A DNA stretch of 64,000 nt from Neptunomonas qingdaonensis (GTDB taxonomy: Bacteria > Pseudomonadota > Gammaproteobacteria > Pseudomonadales > Balneatricaceae), in contig NZ_FOOU01000001.1 in assembly GCF_900113275.1 (NCBI RefSeq), positions 582,283 through 646,282 of the forward strand. The letters run 5' to 3'. Under the pieces are notes generated by a model. It did not search any database, was not told where the DNA came from, and worked only from the letters and a program-made list of their open reading frames with translations. Shown here one piece after another: positions 36,554 through 46,238 of this stretch (position 1 is the first letter of the stretch; each line of letters starts with the position of its first letter). The position numbers and the translations under genes were made by a program.

Positions 36554-37087
36554 ATGAGCCGTAATACAAATAATGATGTTACTGTAATCGGCCAGATTAC
36601 CTCGGTTTATGGTGTCAAAGGTTGGGTAAAAATCTTTTCTCACACTGAACCGATGGATAGTATTCTGACTTATTCACCGTGGTTGACCAAAGTTGATGGT
36701 CAATGGAAGCCTCTTAAAGTAGAAGCTGCAAAGCAACACGGTAAAGGCTTTATAGCAAAGCTGGCTGGTATTAATGATCGTGATGTTGCCCGCAAATTCT
36801 GCGGTGTGGATATTGCGATTGAAACTTCACTCTTGCCGTCATTGGAAGAGGGGGAGTTTTACTGGAGCCAGCTGGAAAATCTGACAGTTTATACACTTTC
36901 TGGCCAACTGCTGGGGCGTGTGAGTCATCTGATGGAAACCGGTGCTAACGATGTAATCATCGTTAAAGGTGATGCGGAAAGTATAGATCGCCGTGAACGG
37001 ATGATCCCTTATCTGCCCGATCAGGTGATAAAAGAAATTGACCTGGAATCAGGTACGATGCGGATCGATTGGGATCCGGAGTTCTAA
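36554..37087 (+). CDS. rimM: 16S rRNA processing protein RimM
   Basis: A 177-residue 30S maturation factor. The N-terminal RimM barrel (GQITSVYGVKGWVKIFSH) and the C-terminal PRC barrel (FYWSQLENLTVYTL...GRVSHLMETGANDVI) are both complete. It lies 24 bases behind rpsP and three before trmD. Confidence 0.96.
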   Translation: MSRNTNNDVTVIGQITSVYGVKGWVKIFSHTEPMDSILTYSPWLTKVDGQWKPLKVEAAKQHGKGFIAKLAGINDRDVARKFCGVDIAIETSLLPSLEEGEFYWSQLENLTVYTLSGQLLGRVSHLMETGANDVIIVKGDAESIDRRERMIPYLPDQVIKEIDLESGTMRIDWDPEF

Positions 37088-37090
37088 ACC

Positions 37091-37891
37091 ATGTGGTTTG
37101 GCGTTATAACGCTGTTTCCTGAAATGTTTGATGCGATTACTCAGCATGGCGTGACAGGAAGAGCGGTTCGTAGTGAGTTACTATCTATTCAGTGTTGGAG
37201 TCCGAGGGATTTCGCACATGATAAGCATAGAACCGTGGATGACCGGCCTTATGGCGGAGGTCCCGGAATGCTGATGAAAGTGCAGCCATTACGAGATGCG
37301 ATTCATGCTGCTAAGGCAGCTGCGGGTGAAGAGGTTAAAGTTATTTATCTCTCGCCTCAGGGTCGTAAGCTGGATCACAAGGGTGTGCAGGAGTTAGTTT
37401 CCTGTAAGAAGTTGATTTTGGTAGCTGGGCGTTATGAAGGTATAGATGAGCGCCTGATAGGTTCGGAGATTGATGAAGAGTGGTCGCTGGGGGATTTTGT
37501 TCTCAGTGGAGGCGAGTTGCCTGCAATGACCATGATTGATGCGATATCCCGACTAGTGCCTGGTGTGTTAGGCCATCAAGACTCGGCAGGAGAAGATTCT
37601 TTTGTTGAGGGTTTGTTGGATTGTCCACATTACACGCGACCAGAATCAATTGAAGGACAACATGTACCTGATGTGCTGTTAAGCGGCAATCATGAGAATA
37701 TCAGGCGCTGGCGTCTGAAGCAGCAGTTAGGCAGAACCTGGCAACGCCGTTCTGACCTGCTGGAAAAACTCAAATTGACGGCTGAGCAGCAAGCGTTGTT
37801 AACCGATTATATCCATGAGGCCGAAGTGTCTGATGGTGGAATATTAGGAGCGAGCGATGAGCAGCAAAAACTTAATCATTCAGCAGATTGA
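37091..37891 (+). CDS. trmD: tRNA (guanine-37-N1)-methyltransferase TrmD
   Basis: A 266-residue SPOUT methyltransferase that makes m1G37 and so prevents frameshifting. Motifs are [14 protein letters not shown], the AdoMet-binding knot [14 protein letters not shown], and [18 protein letters not shown]. The C-terminal 10-15 residues beyond the usual family end overlap the first codons of rplS by 35 bases, an unusually long overlap for this junction. Confidence 0.97.
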   Translation: MWFGVITLFPEMFDAITQHGVTGRAVRSELLSIQCWSPRDFAHDKHRTVDDRPYGGGPGMLMKVQPLRDAIHAAKAAAGEEVKVIYLSPQGRKLDHKGVQELVSCKKLILVAGRYEGIDERLIGSEIDEEWSLGDFVLSGGELPAMTMIDAISRLVPGVLGHQDSAGEDSFVEGLLDCPHYTRPESIEGQHVPDVLLSGNHENIRRWRLKQQLGRTWQRRSDLLEKLKLTAEQQALLTDYIHEAEVSDGGILGASDEQQKLNHSAD

Positions 37892-38213
37892 AGCTGAACA
37901 GATGACAAAAAAAATTCCAACTTTTTCTCCTGGCGACACAGTTGTTGTTCAGGTAAGAGTTGTTGAAGGTGCCCGTAGTCGTTTACAGGCATTTGAAGGT
38001 GTAGTGATCGGCAAGCGTAACCGCGGCCTGAACTCTGCATTTACTGTACGTAAAATTTCTCACGGTGTAGGTGTTGAGCGTACTTTTCAGACATACAGCG
38101 CAGCGGTTGAAGAGATTGTTCTGAAACGTCGTGGTGATGTTCGCCAGGCTAAAATTTACTACTTGCGTGAGCGTAGCGGTAAATCTGCACGTATTAAGGA
38201 AAAACTCGGCTGA
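37857..38213 (+). CDS. rplS: 50S ribosomal protein L19
   Basis: A 118-residue ribosomal protein with a start ([16 protein letters not shown]) that aligns with E. coli L19 and an AGGAG before it, so translation begins inside trmD. Core motifs are [16 protein letters not shown] and the end [19 protein letters not shown] strong terminator follows. Confidence 0.97.
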   Translation: MSSKNLIIQQIEAEQMTKKIPTFSPGDTVVVQVRVVEGARSRLQAFEGVVIGKRNRGLNSAFTVRKISHGVGVERTFQTYSAAVEEIVLKRRGDVRQAKIYYLRERSGKSARIKEKLG

Positions 38214-38236
38214 GTTACCCTTAATTCGCTGCTTTG

Positions 38237-38267
38237 AAAAAAAGGTGACCTCTGGTCACCTTTTTTT
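38237..38267 (+). terminator. Terminator of the rpsP-rplS operon
   Basis: GGTGACC-TCT-GGTCACC is flanked by seven A before and seven T after it: a strong bidirectional Rho-independent terminator. Confidence 0.9.
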
Positions 38268-38381
38268 GTTTTGAAATAGTATATTGGGGCAAAGTTCTGT
38301 TGTAGTAGGTCGGTGTTACGTCCGACAGTCTGCTAGAATCATTGAAAGTATATTTTTTGTAGGGCATGGATGAGGTTGTAA

Positions 38382-39740
38382 ATGCGGCGTTGGCTGAAGT
38401 GGTTATTAATACCGTTGATTCTCATACTGCTCGTGGTGGGCGTACAAGGGTATTATTGGTATCAAGTGAAGTCTGATATTGATAGTTTGATAGCATCAGT
38501 CAGGCCTTTTGCGAAGGTTGAATATGGTGATATTTCGGCTTCTTTTTTGGGGCAGGTTTCGCTTGATGAAATCACTATTCAGCCGCACGACGCTAAAGAT
38601 AAAATTTTTATCCAACAGGCGTTGCTGGCATCCACCTCGCGGGCTTTTTTTCTGACTGCGCATGAACAGCTACGTACGGGTGTACTGGATGACCCTGTCT
38701 CTTTGAGCCTGCTGGGGCTGAGTTATGATATTAATGCTGACTATGCAGAAAATCTTCTATTGTTCTCCAGTGATCCGCAAAAAAAATCATTAGATACACT
38801 GCTCTGCGGTGAAAGCCGTGTTATTGATCAGGCCGCGATGCAGGCAATGGGTTATCGTTACTTGCAGGGTGATCTGAATCTGCGCTTGGAGTCTTCTGCA
38901 AACAAAAAGCTAATGAAAGTTCGTCTCGGAGCTGAGTTAGCTCAGTTTATGAAAGGTGAGCTGAATTTGTGGTTGGCTTTGCATCAAGGTGGGACGCTAA
39001 GGCGAGAGGGTCTGGCTAAAACGGCGATTCAGATGTTGGGTATGACCGTTAGTGACCTGGGATATAACAAACGCTGGAAAACTTTTTGTGCTCAGCAGGA
39101 AGGTGTTTTGGCGACAGATTATCTGAATCGTTACCGATCCGCATTGGTGGAAAATCTAGGGGGTGGCAGTGCCGAGTATCGCGGCGCTCGTCTGTTCGAT
39201 GCGCTTGCCAGTGCGCGCAGTGAGGGGGCGCTTATTGCAGCACGCTGGGAGCCTGCGATTCCGTTAGAGATACAGACATTGGCGAGCCCGAAAAGCGGTG
39301 ATGCTCTGTTTTCCAGTGCCGAATTTGCATTGCAGGTCAATGGCAAGGTGCTAGAACTTCTTGATCAGGAATGGGAAGTGATGCATGACTTGTTTGGTGG
39401 GGATCTGCGTCGCGCCGCTTTGGCCGTGGTTGAGAGTAAGGATATGGGTGCTCAGCCAGTAGTGTTGCAAGATGGAACGGCGATGAAGGAGATATTTCCT
39501 GGCGTGATGCCAATACGGCCGCCAGAAGTGAAAAAAGCATTTTTGGAAACACCGGTTACTGATCTGGGTAGCTATGTGGGTAGCGCTGTTAAGTTAAGAA
39601 CCTTTTTTGGTCGCGATATGGAAGGGGTGCTGGTGGATGTGACAGCGGGTGCAATCAGTATCCGCCATCAGGTTGAGCAGGGACGGGCCACCTTTCCTGT
39701 CGCTAAAGATAAAATTGCAATGATAGAAGTGTATCGTTAG
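38382..39740 (+). CDS. Hypothetical membrane-anchored protein
   Basis: A 452-residue protein with one N-terminal helix (LLIPLILILLVVGVQGYYW); the rest should face the periplasm. The first 100 residues after the anchor resemble repeats seen in large asymmetrical outer-layer proteins (YGDISASFLGQVSLDEITIQ), and the last 60 (GRDMEGVLVDVTAGAISI) look like a small beta barrel. No enzyme motif is recognised. It lies between rplS and xerD and ends two bases before the xerD start, so the two are likely cotranscribed. Confidence 0.75.
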   Translation: MRRWLKWLLIPLILILLVVGVQGYYWYQVKSDIDSLIASVRPFAKVEYGDISASFLGQVSLDEITIQPHDAKDKIFIQQALLASTSRAFFLTAHEQLRTGVLDDPVSLSLLGLSYDINADYAENLLLFSSDPQKKSLDTLLCGESRVIDQAAMQAMGYRYLQGDLNLRLESSANKKLMKVRLGAELAQFMKGELNLWLALHQGGTLRREGLAKTAIQMLGMTVSDLGYNKRWKTFCAQQEGVLATDYLNRYRSALVENLGGGSAEYRGARLFDALASARSEGALIAARWEPAIPLEIQTLASPKSGDALFSSAEFALQVNGKVLELLDQEWEVMHDLFGGDLRRAALAVVESKDMGAQPVVLQDGTAMKEIFPGVMPIRPPEVKKAFLETPVTDLGSYVGSAVKLRTFFGRDMEGVLVDVTAGAISIRHQVEQGRATFPVAKDKIAMIEVYR

Positions 39741-39742
39741 GC

Positions 39743-40687
39743 GTGTCTGTGTCGTTGAAAAGTGATGATAAGCGCTTTACACGCCGTGAGCCGCAATCTG
39801 ATGACGCTGAACTTATTCGTTTGTTTGTTGATGCTATATGGCTGGAAGAAGGCTTAAGCAAAAACACACAGGCGTCTTATCGGCGTGACCTGTCAATTTT
39901 TGCTTGCTGGCTGAATGATCAGGGGCAGTGTTTGCTTGATGTGGATACCTTGATGGTACGGCAGTACCTTTTGTGGCGTTTTGAACAGCACCTGAGGCCT
40001 GGTTCAACGGCCCGCTTTCTTTCATCGGCACGTCGTTTCTTTCGCTATCTATTACGTGAATCGTATATATCCGCAGATCCGATGTTGTTGATTGAGATGC
40101 CCAAAAAAGGCCGCTCTTTGCCTAAGACGCTGACTGAGGCTGATGTCGAAAGTATTCTTCAGGCACCGGATGTTGGCAGTGTGCTGGGTTTAAGAGATCG
40201 GGCTATGCTGGAGACCTTGTATGCATCAGGGCTGCGGGTTACTGAGTTGATCTCGCTTCAGCTGGGGCAGCTTAATCTTGAGTTAGGTGTTATACGAGTC
40301 GTCGGCAAAGGGGCGAAAGAGCGTCTGGTGCCGCTGGGTGATGAGGCGGTGCGCTGGATTAAGGAGTACCTCGGCGGCGCTCGGCAAGCCTTGTTGAGTC
40401 ATATGTCAGATGAGACGGTTTTCCCTAGTCAGCGTGGCAGTGTTATGACCCGGCAGACGTTTTGGCATCGGATTAAGCGTTATGCGCTAGCGTCTGGTAT
40501 CGAAAAAAATATCTCGCCACATGTGCTTAGGCATGCGTTTGCGACTCATCTGTTAAACCATGGTGCGGATTTGCGTGTTGTGCAGATGATGCTTGGGCAT
40601 AGTGATCTTTCATCAACGCAAATATATACCCACGTTGCCCAGCAGCGTTTACAATCGTTGCATCAACAACATCATCCAAGAGGGTAG
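39743..40687 (+). CDS. xerD: Site-specific tyrosine recombinase XerD
   Basis: A 314-residue recombinase that resolves chromosome dimers with XerC at dif. All catalytic residues are visible: Arg in ASGLRVTEL, Lys in VVGKGAKERLVP, HxxR in SPHVLRHAFATH and the His/Tyr in MMLGHSDLSSTQIYTH. The start is a GTG. It is followed by dsbC, the common xerD-dsbC-hom order in gammaproteobacteria, so it is the housekeeping enzyme and not a phage integrase. Confidence 0.95.
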   Translation: MSVSLKSDDKRFTRREPQSDDAELIRLFVDAIWLEEGLSKNTQASYRRDLSIFACWLNDQGQCLLDVDTLMVRQYLLWRFEQHLRPGSTARFLSSARRFFRYLLRESYISADPMLLIEMPKKGRSLPKTLTEADVESILQAPDVGSVLGLRDRAMLETLYASGLRVTELISLQLGQLNLELGVIRVVGKGAKERLVPLGDEAVRWIKEYLGGARQALLSHMSDETVFPSQRGSVMTRQTFWHRIKRYALASGIEKNISPHVLRHAFATHLLNHGADLRVVQMMLGHSDLSSTQIYTHVAQQRLQSLHQQHHPRG

Positions 40688-40747
40688 TTGAACTTTACGG
40701 GTTTAATACCATCTGAAATAAACAATTATTTTTGTATTGAGGGAAGT

Positions 40748-41476
40748 ATGCGAATTAAAATTTTGATGGCAGGTGCGCTGTTGCTGGCAAGCACGTTAGC
40801 TGTGGCGGAAGATGCAAAAGATGTCATCATCAAGCAGCTACAGAAAATAGATCAGCGGATCCCGGTGGTGTCTGTGAAAGCTGCGCAGTTGGAAGGGATG
40901 TATGAAGTTGAGTTGGGCTCCGGAGAAATTATCTATTCGGATGCCAAAGGTGAATACTTTTTATTAGGTCAGTTGTATCAGCTGTCAGATGAAAATGGTT
41001 TTGTGAATCTCACTGAAGCTAAAATGGATGCTCAGCGTACGACGCTACTGAAGGCTGTTCCGGAGGCTGAAAAAGTTTCCTTTAAAGCGGTTGGCGTAGA
41101 AAAAGCATCGGTTTATGTCTTTACTGATGTTGATTGTCCTTATTGCCGCAAATTGCATAATGAAGTGCCTAAGCTGCAGGCGATGGGCATTAGTGTCGAA
41201 TATTTGGCGTTTCCCCGGCAGGGGCCTGACACGCCGACTTTTAAAAAGATGACCAACATTTGGTGTTCTGAAGATAAAGTAAAAGCAATGACGTTATCTA
41301 AACAGGGTAAGTCTGTGGCAAATGTTGAATGTAGTAATCCGGTACTGGCTCAGTATGAGTTGGGTCAGAAAGTGGGTGTGACAGGTACGCCGGCGATTAT
41401 CACAGCGGATGGTCAGTTGATTCCCGGTTATATGCCAGCAGAGCAGTTAGCTGCAAGATTAGGGGTCCAGCCTTGA
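40748..41476 (+). CDS. dsbC: Thiol:disulfide interchange protein DsbC
   Basis: A 242-residue periplasmic disulfide isomerase. The ATG at 40748 has GAGGGA upstream and begins a signal peptide ending LAVAE. The N-terminal dimerisation domain spans about 22-80; the thioredoxin domain carries the CPYC active site in TDVDCPYCRKLHNE and the cis-Pro in GVTGTPAII. A second Cys pair (WCSEDK, VECSNP) is typical of DsbC. Confidence 0.96.
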   Translation: MRIKILMAGALLLASTLAVAEDAKDVIIKQLQKIDQRIPVVSVKAAQLEGMYEVELGSGEIIYSDAKGEYFLLGQLYQLSDENGFVNLTEAKMDAQRTTLLKAVPEAEKVSFKAVGVEKASVYVFTDVDCPYCRKLHNEVPKLQAMGISVEYLAFPRQGPDTPTFKKMTNIWCSEDKVKAMTLSKQGKSVANVECSNPVLAQYELGQKVGVTGTPAIITADGQLIPGYMPAEQLAARLGVQP

Positions 41477-41494
41477 TTGCCTGATGATTACCTT

Positions 41495-41521
41495 AAAAAA
41501 GGAGCTGATGGCTCCTTTTTT
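41495..41521 (+). terminator. Terminator of xerD-dsbC
   Basis: GGAGC-TGATG-GCTCC preceded by six A and followed by six T. Confidence 0.85.
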
Positions 41522-41635
41522 AATGATGTTTGTTCAGTGTCGAATAGAGTCTGGAAGAGTTATTCGCTATACTATTTCCCCATTTTCGTTGGTTAATTCA
41601 GCTTGCGATTGACTTGTAAACTGCGAGGTATTGGT

Positions 41636-42937
41636 TTGAAACCGGTAAAAGTTGGAATATGTGGTCTGGGTACCGTCGGTAGCGGTACGTTTAATGTCCT
41701 GCATCGCAATGCAGATGAAATCTCTCGTAGAGCTGGACGTCGAATTATTGTTGAGCAGATTGGTTCACGTCGGGATAACCCAAGCTGTGATACAAAAGGG
41801 ACGCAGGTCAGCCGCGATATTTTTGATGTTGCGACCAATCCGGAAATTGATATCGTTGTTGAGTTAATCGGTGGTTATGATGTTGCCCGTGAGCTGGTAA
41901 TGACCGCGATTAAAAACGGTAAGCATGTTGTTACGGCGAACAAAGCCTTGATCGCCGTGCACGGAAATGAAATTTTCGAAGCGGCACAACAGCATAATGT
42001 CATGGTTGCATTTGAGGCGTCGGTAGCAGGTGGCATTCCCGTTATTAAAGCGATTCGTGAAGGTTTATCGGCTAACAAGATTGAATGGCTTGCCGGTATT
42101 ATTAACGGCACTGGTAACTTTATTCTGACAGAGATGCGCGATAAAGGGCGTGATTTCGCAGATGTTCTGGCTGAAGCGCAGGCGCTGGGTTATGCCGAAG
42201 CAGATCCGACATTTGATGTTGAAGGTATTGATGCAGCGCATAAGCTGACGATTCTTGCTTCAATTGCCTTCGGTATTCCTTTGCAGTTCGAAAAGGCTTA
42301 TACCGAAGGGATCAGTATTATCACGCCTGCAGATGTCCAGTATGCTGAAGAGCTTGGCTATCGCATTAAACATCTGGGTATTAGCCGTCGCACAGACAAG
42401 GGTATAGAACTGCGTGTTCACCCAACTATGATTCCGACATCTGCTTTATTGGCAAATGTTAATGGTGTCATGAACGCCGTCATGGTTGACGGTGATGCTG
42501 TCGGCCAGACGCTTTATTACGGTGCGGGTGCGGGTGCTGAACCCACCGCGTCTGCTGTTGTTGCAGATATTATTGACGTTGTACGTACCTTGACGGGTGA
42601 TCGGGATAACCGTGTTCCTCATCTGGCTTTCCAGCCATCAGAATTGTCTGATAAGCCTATTTTGCCTATGAGCGAAACAGAGACCGCTTATTACTTGCGA
42701 ATGCAGGCGGCTGAAAAGCCCGGCGTGTTGGCGAGCATTACTAAAATTCTGGGTGACAACGGCATTAATATTGAAGCTATTGTGCAGAAAGAAACAGAGG
42801 AGCAGCAGGTGCCGGTTATCTTGCTGACTCAGCGTGTTAAAGAACACAAGATGAATGAAGCTATTACCGCCATTGAAGCGCTTGATAATATTATTGGTCA
42901 GGTCACGCGGATTCGCGTTGAGCATTTAAAAGGTTAA
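41636..42937 (+). CDS. hom: Homoserine dehydrogenase
   Basis: A 434-residue enzyme that reduces aspartate semialdehyde to homoserine for threonine and methionine. The TTG at 41636 with GAGG upstream gives KPVKVGICGLGTVG, the start seen in Pseudomonas, and a length equal to that family; the frame upstream to 41603 is not used. The catalytic domain contains GIINGTGNFIL; a C-terminal ACT domain (about 350-434, with AEKPGVLASITKILGDNGIN) should sense threonine. thrC lies 12 bases behind. Confidence 0.96.
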   Translation: MKPVKVGICGLGTVGSGTFNVLHRNADEISRRAGRRIIVEQIGSRRDNPSCDTKGTQVSRDIFDVATNPEIDIVVELIGGYDVARELVMTAIKNGKHVVTANKALIAVHGNEIFEAAQQHNVMVAFEASVAGGIPVIKAIREGLSANKIEWLAGIINGTGNFILTEMRDKGRDFADVLAEAQALGYAEADPTFDVEGIDAAHKLTILASIAFGIPLQFEKAYTEGISIITPADVQYAEELGYRIKHLGISRRTDKGIELRVHPTMIPTSALLANVNGVMNAVMVDGDAVGQTLYYGAGAGAEPTASAVVADIIDVVRTLTGDRDNRVPHLAFQPSELSDKPILPMSETETAYYLRMQAAEKPGVLASITKILGDNGINIEAIVQKETEEQQVPVILLTQRVKEHKMNEAITAIEALDNIIGQVTRIRVEHLKG

Positions 42938-42949
42938 GAGGGATTTGAC

Positions 42950-44347
42950 GTGAAATATATATCAACACGTGGACAAGCACCAAAGCTTAACTTTGAAGAA
43001 GTGCTCCTGGCGGGTTTGGCAAGCGATGGTGGCCTGTATGTGCCGGAAAGCCTTCCTGTTTTTACTCAGGAAGAGATCGCTGGCTGGGCAGGGCTTTCTT
43101 ATGCTGAGTTAGCGTTTAAAATTATTTCGCCGTTTGTTAATGACTGCATTGATGATGCAGACCTTAAACAGATGATTGATGAAACCTACGCGGGTTTTAA
43201 TCATTCGGCGGTGGCTCCGCTGAAAGAGCTGGGAACCAACGAATGGGTATTGGAATTGTTCCACGGCCCGACACTGGCATTTAAAGATTTTGCGCTGCAA
43301 TTACTGGGTCGCTTAATGGATCATGTGCTGGTTAAGCGCAATGAGCACCTGGTCATCATGGGGGCAACATCGGGCGATACCGGTTCGGCTGCCATTGAAG
43401 GTTGCCGCCATTCTGAGCATGTGGATATTTTTATTTTGCATCCGCATAACCGCGTATCGGAAGTGCAGCGTCGCCAGATGACCACCGTTCTTGCAGATAA
43501 TGTGCACAATATCGCGCTTGAGGGTAACTTTGATGATTGCCAGGAGATGGTGAAAGCCAGCTTTGCTGATCAGAGCTTCCTCAATGGCATGAAGCTTGGA
43601 GCCGTTAATTCGATCAACTGGGCGCGGATTATGGCGCAGATCGTTTATTACTTCTCCGCATCATTGGCGGTCGGCGGGCCGCATCGTCCGGTTGCGTTTT
43701 CTGTTCCGACGGGCAATTTCGGAGATATATTTGCCGGATACTTGGCGAAGAAAATGGGCCTGCCTATTTCTCAGCTGGTGGTAGCAACGAATCATAACGA
43801 TATTTTACATCGTGCTATTTCCAATAATGATATGTCGAAAAGTGATCTGGTTCATACCTTGTCGCCGTCGATGGACATTATGGTGTCCTCTAATTTTGAG
43901 CGTATGCTGTTCGATGTATATGATCAGGATGGCGCGGCTATCAATGATTTGATGAAACGCTTTAAGACAGAATCCGTCCAGTTAGAGGATTCACGCTGGA
44001 ATAAAATGCGTGAGCTTTTTGATAGCTGTGCTGTAGATGATGAGGCGACTTGCCAGACGATTGCTGATGTACATGCAGAGACGGGTTATTTGCTCGATCC
44101 GCATACGGCTATTGGTGTGAAAGCGGCAAGAGAGTGCAATCGTGATAAGGCAGTGCCGATGATTGTGTTGGCCACCGCGCATCCGGTTAAATTTCCGGAA
44201 GCCGTGCTAAAAGCTAAATTGCAGTCACCCGAGTTGCCTGCTCATATGACCGGTCTTTTCGAGCGTGAAGAACGACTGACAGTACTGGATAATGATATCG
44301 CTGTTGTGCAGCAGTTTATTGCAGAGCATATCCACAACGAAGCGTAG
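42950..44347 (+). CDS. thrC: Threonine synthase
   Basis: A 465-residue PLP enzyme that makes threonine from phosphohomoserine. The PLP lysine is in the HGPTLAFKDFALQLL motif near residue 110, and the phosphate loop in MGATSGDTGSAA. The length fits the long proteobacterial class. It forms a hom-thrC operon and is followed by a 21-bp tandem repeat and a terminator. Confidence 0.97.
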   Translation: MKYISTRGQAPKLNFEEVLLAGLASDGGLYVPESLPVFTQEEIAGWAGLSYAELAFKIISPFVNDCIDDADLKQMIDETYAGFNHSAVAPLKELGTNEWVLELFHGPTLAFKDFALQLLGRLMDHVLVKRNEHLVIMGATSGDTGSAAIEGCRHSEHVDIFILHPHNRVSEVQRRQMTTVLADNVHNIALEGNFDDCQEMVKASFADQSFLNGMKLGAVNSINWARIMAQIVYYFSASLAVGGPHRPVAFSVPTGNFGDIFAGYLAKKMGLPISQLVVATNHNDILHRAISNNDMSKSDLVHTLSPSMDIMVSSNFERMLFDVYDQDGAAINDLMKRFKTESVQLEDSRWNKMRELFDSCAVDDEATCQTIADVHAETGYLLDPHTAIGVKAARECNRDKAVPMIVLATAHPVKFPEAVLKAKLQSPELPAHMTGLFEREERLTVLDNDIAVVQQFIAEHIHNEA

Positions 44348-44350
44348 CAT

Positions 44351-44413
44351 GTCCGCCGGTTTGATTAACGAGTCTTGCGGTTCGATTAACAAGTCTGACG
44401 GTTTGATTAAAAA
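44351..44413 (+). repeat. Three tandem 21-bp repeats behind thrC
   Basis: Three imperfect copies of 21 bases (44351-44371, 44372-44392, 44393-44413) share GTC....GGTTTGATTAA. They lie between the thrC stop and the terminator. An ATG at 44349, one base after the thrC stop codon, opens a 25-codon frame through the repeats (repeating ES/KS, G, I N/K K) to a TAA at 44424-44426; a protein is possible but has no good ribosome site. Confidence 0.75.
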
Positions 44414-44439
44414 GGTCCGATCTTAATCGGGCCTTTTTT
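44409..44439 (+). terminator. Terminator of hom-thrC
   Basis: AAGGTCCGAT-CTTA-ATCGGGCCTT (one G-U pair) followed by TTTTTT. Confidence 0.85.
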
Positions 44440-44483
44440 ATTTTGCAGTGTGGTTTCCCCTTATTCCGAGAGAAGGAGCGTAT

Positions 44484-46223
44484 GTGAAGCAAGTGAGTAT
44501 TCATCGCCGCGACGTACCTGACGAGCGCTTTCCGATCTTTGATGAAGTGCCTGCTGCGCTGGCCAGAATTTATGCAGCGCGCGGCATTCAAAGCAAAGAG
44601 CAGTTAGGGCGTAATCTTAAAGAGCTGCTGCCGGACACGGAAATGAAAGGGATGACTGCCGCGGTATCCCGTTTGGTCCGGGCGATACGTGCCAATGAGT
44701 CGATCATGATTGTTGGTGATTTTGACTGCGATGGCGCCACCAGTACAACGCTGGCTGTATTAGGTCTGCGGATGATGGGTGCCACGAATGTCGACTATCT
44801 GGTGCCGAATCGATTTGAGTATGGCTACGGTTTAAGCCCGGAAATTGTTGAGGTTGCTTTCAGCCAGTCACCGCATCTGCTGGTGACCGTTGATAATGGT
44901 ATCTCCAGCGTAGAAGGTGTCGCGCGTGCTAACCAGTTGGGCATGGACGTTGTGGTTACCGATCACCATTTAGCCGGTCGGATAATTCCGGATGCGGTTG
45001 CGATTGTTAATCCTAATCAGCCGGGCTGTGACTTTAAAGCTAAATCGACGTGTGGTGTGGGTGTCATTTTTTATGTGATGATCGCTTTGAGGCGGGCGTT
45101 GCAGACTGAAAACTGGTTTGAAGAGAATAACATTGCGCTACCGAATCTGGCGTCTTTGCTGGATTTAGTGGCACTGGGTACTGTCGCTGATGTTGTTGCA
45201 CTGGAACATAATAACAGGACACTGGTTTATCAGGGGTTGCAGCGTATCAGAGCGGGGCATGCAAGGCCTGGCTTGTTGGCGCTGATTGAGGTTGCCGGGC
45301 GACGAAGAGAGCGTTTGGTGGCAAGTGATTTGGGTTTTGCCATCGCGCCGCGTTTAAATGCGGCCGGTCGGCTGGAAGATATGTCGATCGGTATTGAGTG
45401 TTTATTAGCGGACGATGAAGAATATGCGCGAGAGTTGGCGCAAACGCTGGATCAGTTGAATATTGATCGGCGTGCTATCGAGCAGGATATGCAGCAGCAG
45501 GCGCTGAGCTGGTTGGATAAAATGGATTTCGATAATGATTCACTTCCCTTTGGTCTGTGTTTGTTCGAAGAAGGCTGGCATCAAGGGGTTGTGGGTATCC
45601 TGGCTTCACGTATCAAAGAGCGTACCAACCGCCCCGTGATAGCATTTGCCCGCGGCGATAAGGGTGAGATTAAAGGATCAGCGCGTTCGATTCCGGGGTT
45701 GCATATTCGTGATGCGCTGGATCAGGTAGCGAGTCGTTTTCCCGGCCTTATCTCTAAGTTTGGCGGACATGCAATGGCTGCCGGGCTGACAATAACTGCT
45801 TCGGGCCTGGAGGAATTTCGGACGGCGTTTGATCAGGTGGTGCGTGAACAGTTGAATAAAGAAGATCTGGATCAGCGTTTGGAAACAGATGGTAGTTTGC
45901 TTGCGGCGGATATGACATTGTTGTTAGCTGAGCATATCCGGGAAGCAGGCCCTTGGGGGCATCATTTTCCTGAGCCGATGTTTGATGGTGTTTTTCGTGT
46001 GTTGCAACAGAGGATCGTCGGCCAGCGTCACCTGAAAATTGTCTTGATGGAGCCGCTATCAGGGTTGGCGATTGATGCTATTCAGTTTAATACCGACCTG
46101 TCAATTTGGCCCAATGAAGCGATTAATAGCGTACGAGCGGTTTATAAATTAGATGTCAATGAGTTCAGAGGGCAGCAGTCTGTGCAGCTGATGATTGAAT
46201 ATCTGGAACTTATTGTCGAATAA
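44484..46223 (+). CDS. recJ: Single-strand-specific 5'-3' exonuclease RecJ
   Basis: A 579-residue DHH-family nuclease of the RecF and mismatch repair pathways. DHH motifs include GDFDCDGATSTTLAV, TVDNGISS and VVTDHHLAG, and the DHHA1 domain carries SKFGGHAMAAGLTI. A GTG at 44484 preceded by AGGAG is preferred over an upstream frame from 44448; this gives the family length (E. coli 577). It follows the thrC terminator; a small gene and nfo follow it. Confidence 0.95.
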   Translation: MKQVSIHRRDVPDERFPIFDEVPAALARIYAARGIQSKEQLGRNLKELLPDTEMKGMTAAVSRLVRAIRANESIMIVGDFDCDGATSTTLAVLGLRMMGATNVDYLVPNRFEYGYGLSPEIVEVAFSQSPHLLVTVDNGISSVEGVARANQLGMDVVVTDHHLAGRIIPDAVAIVNPNQPGCDFKAKSTCGVGVIFYVMIALRRALQTENWFEENNIALPNLASLLDLVALGTVADVVALEHNNRTLVYQGLQRIRAGHARPGLLALIEVAGRRRERLVASDLGFAIAPRLNAAGRLEDMSIGIECLLADDEEYARELAQTLDQLNIDRRAIEQDMQQQALSWLDKMDFDNDSLPFGLCLFEEGWHQGVVGILASRIKERTNRPVIAFARGDKGEIKGSARSIPGLHIRDALDQVASRFPGLISKFGGHAMAAGLTITASGLEEFRTAFDQVVREQLNKEDLDQRLETDGSLLAADMTLLLAEHIREAGPWGHHFPEPMFDGVFRVLQQRIVGQRHLKIVLMEPLSGLAIDAIQFNTDLSIWPNEAINSVRAVYKLDVNEFRGQQSVQLMIEYLELIVE

Positions 46224-46238
46224 ACAGAGGAAAACAGA

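Noticed and set aside
39743..40687. Tyrosine recombinase as a sign of an integrated element
   Set aside because: Gene order xerD-dsbC-hom and full similarity to XerD show the housekeeping enzyme.
44351..44413. 21-bp repeats considered as a CRISPR array
   Set aside because: The copies are directly adjacent without spacers; no CRISPR array or Cas gene was seen in the window.
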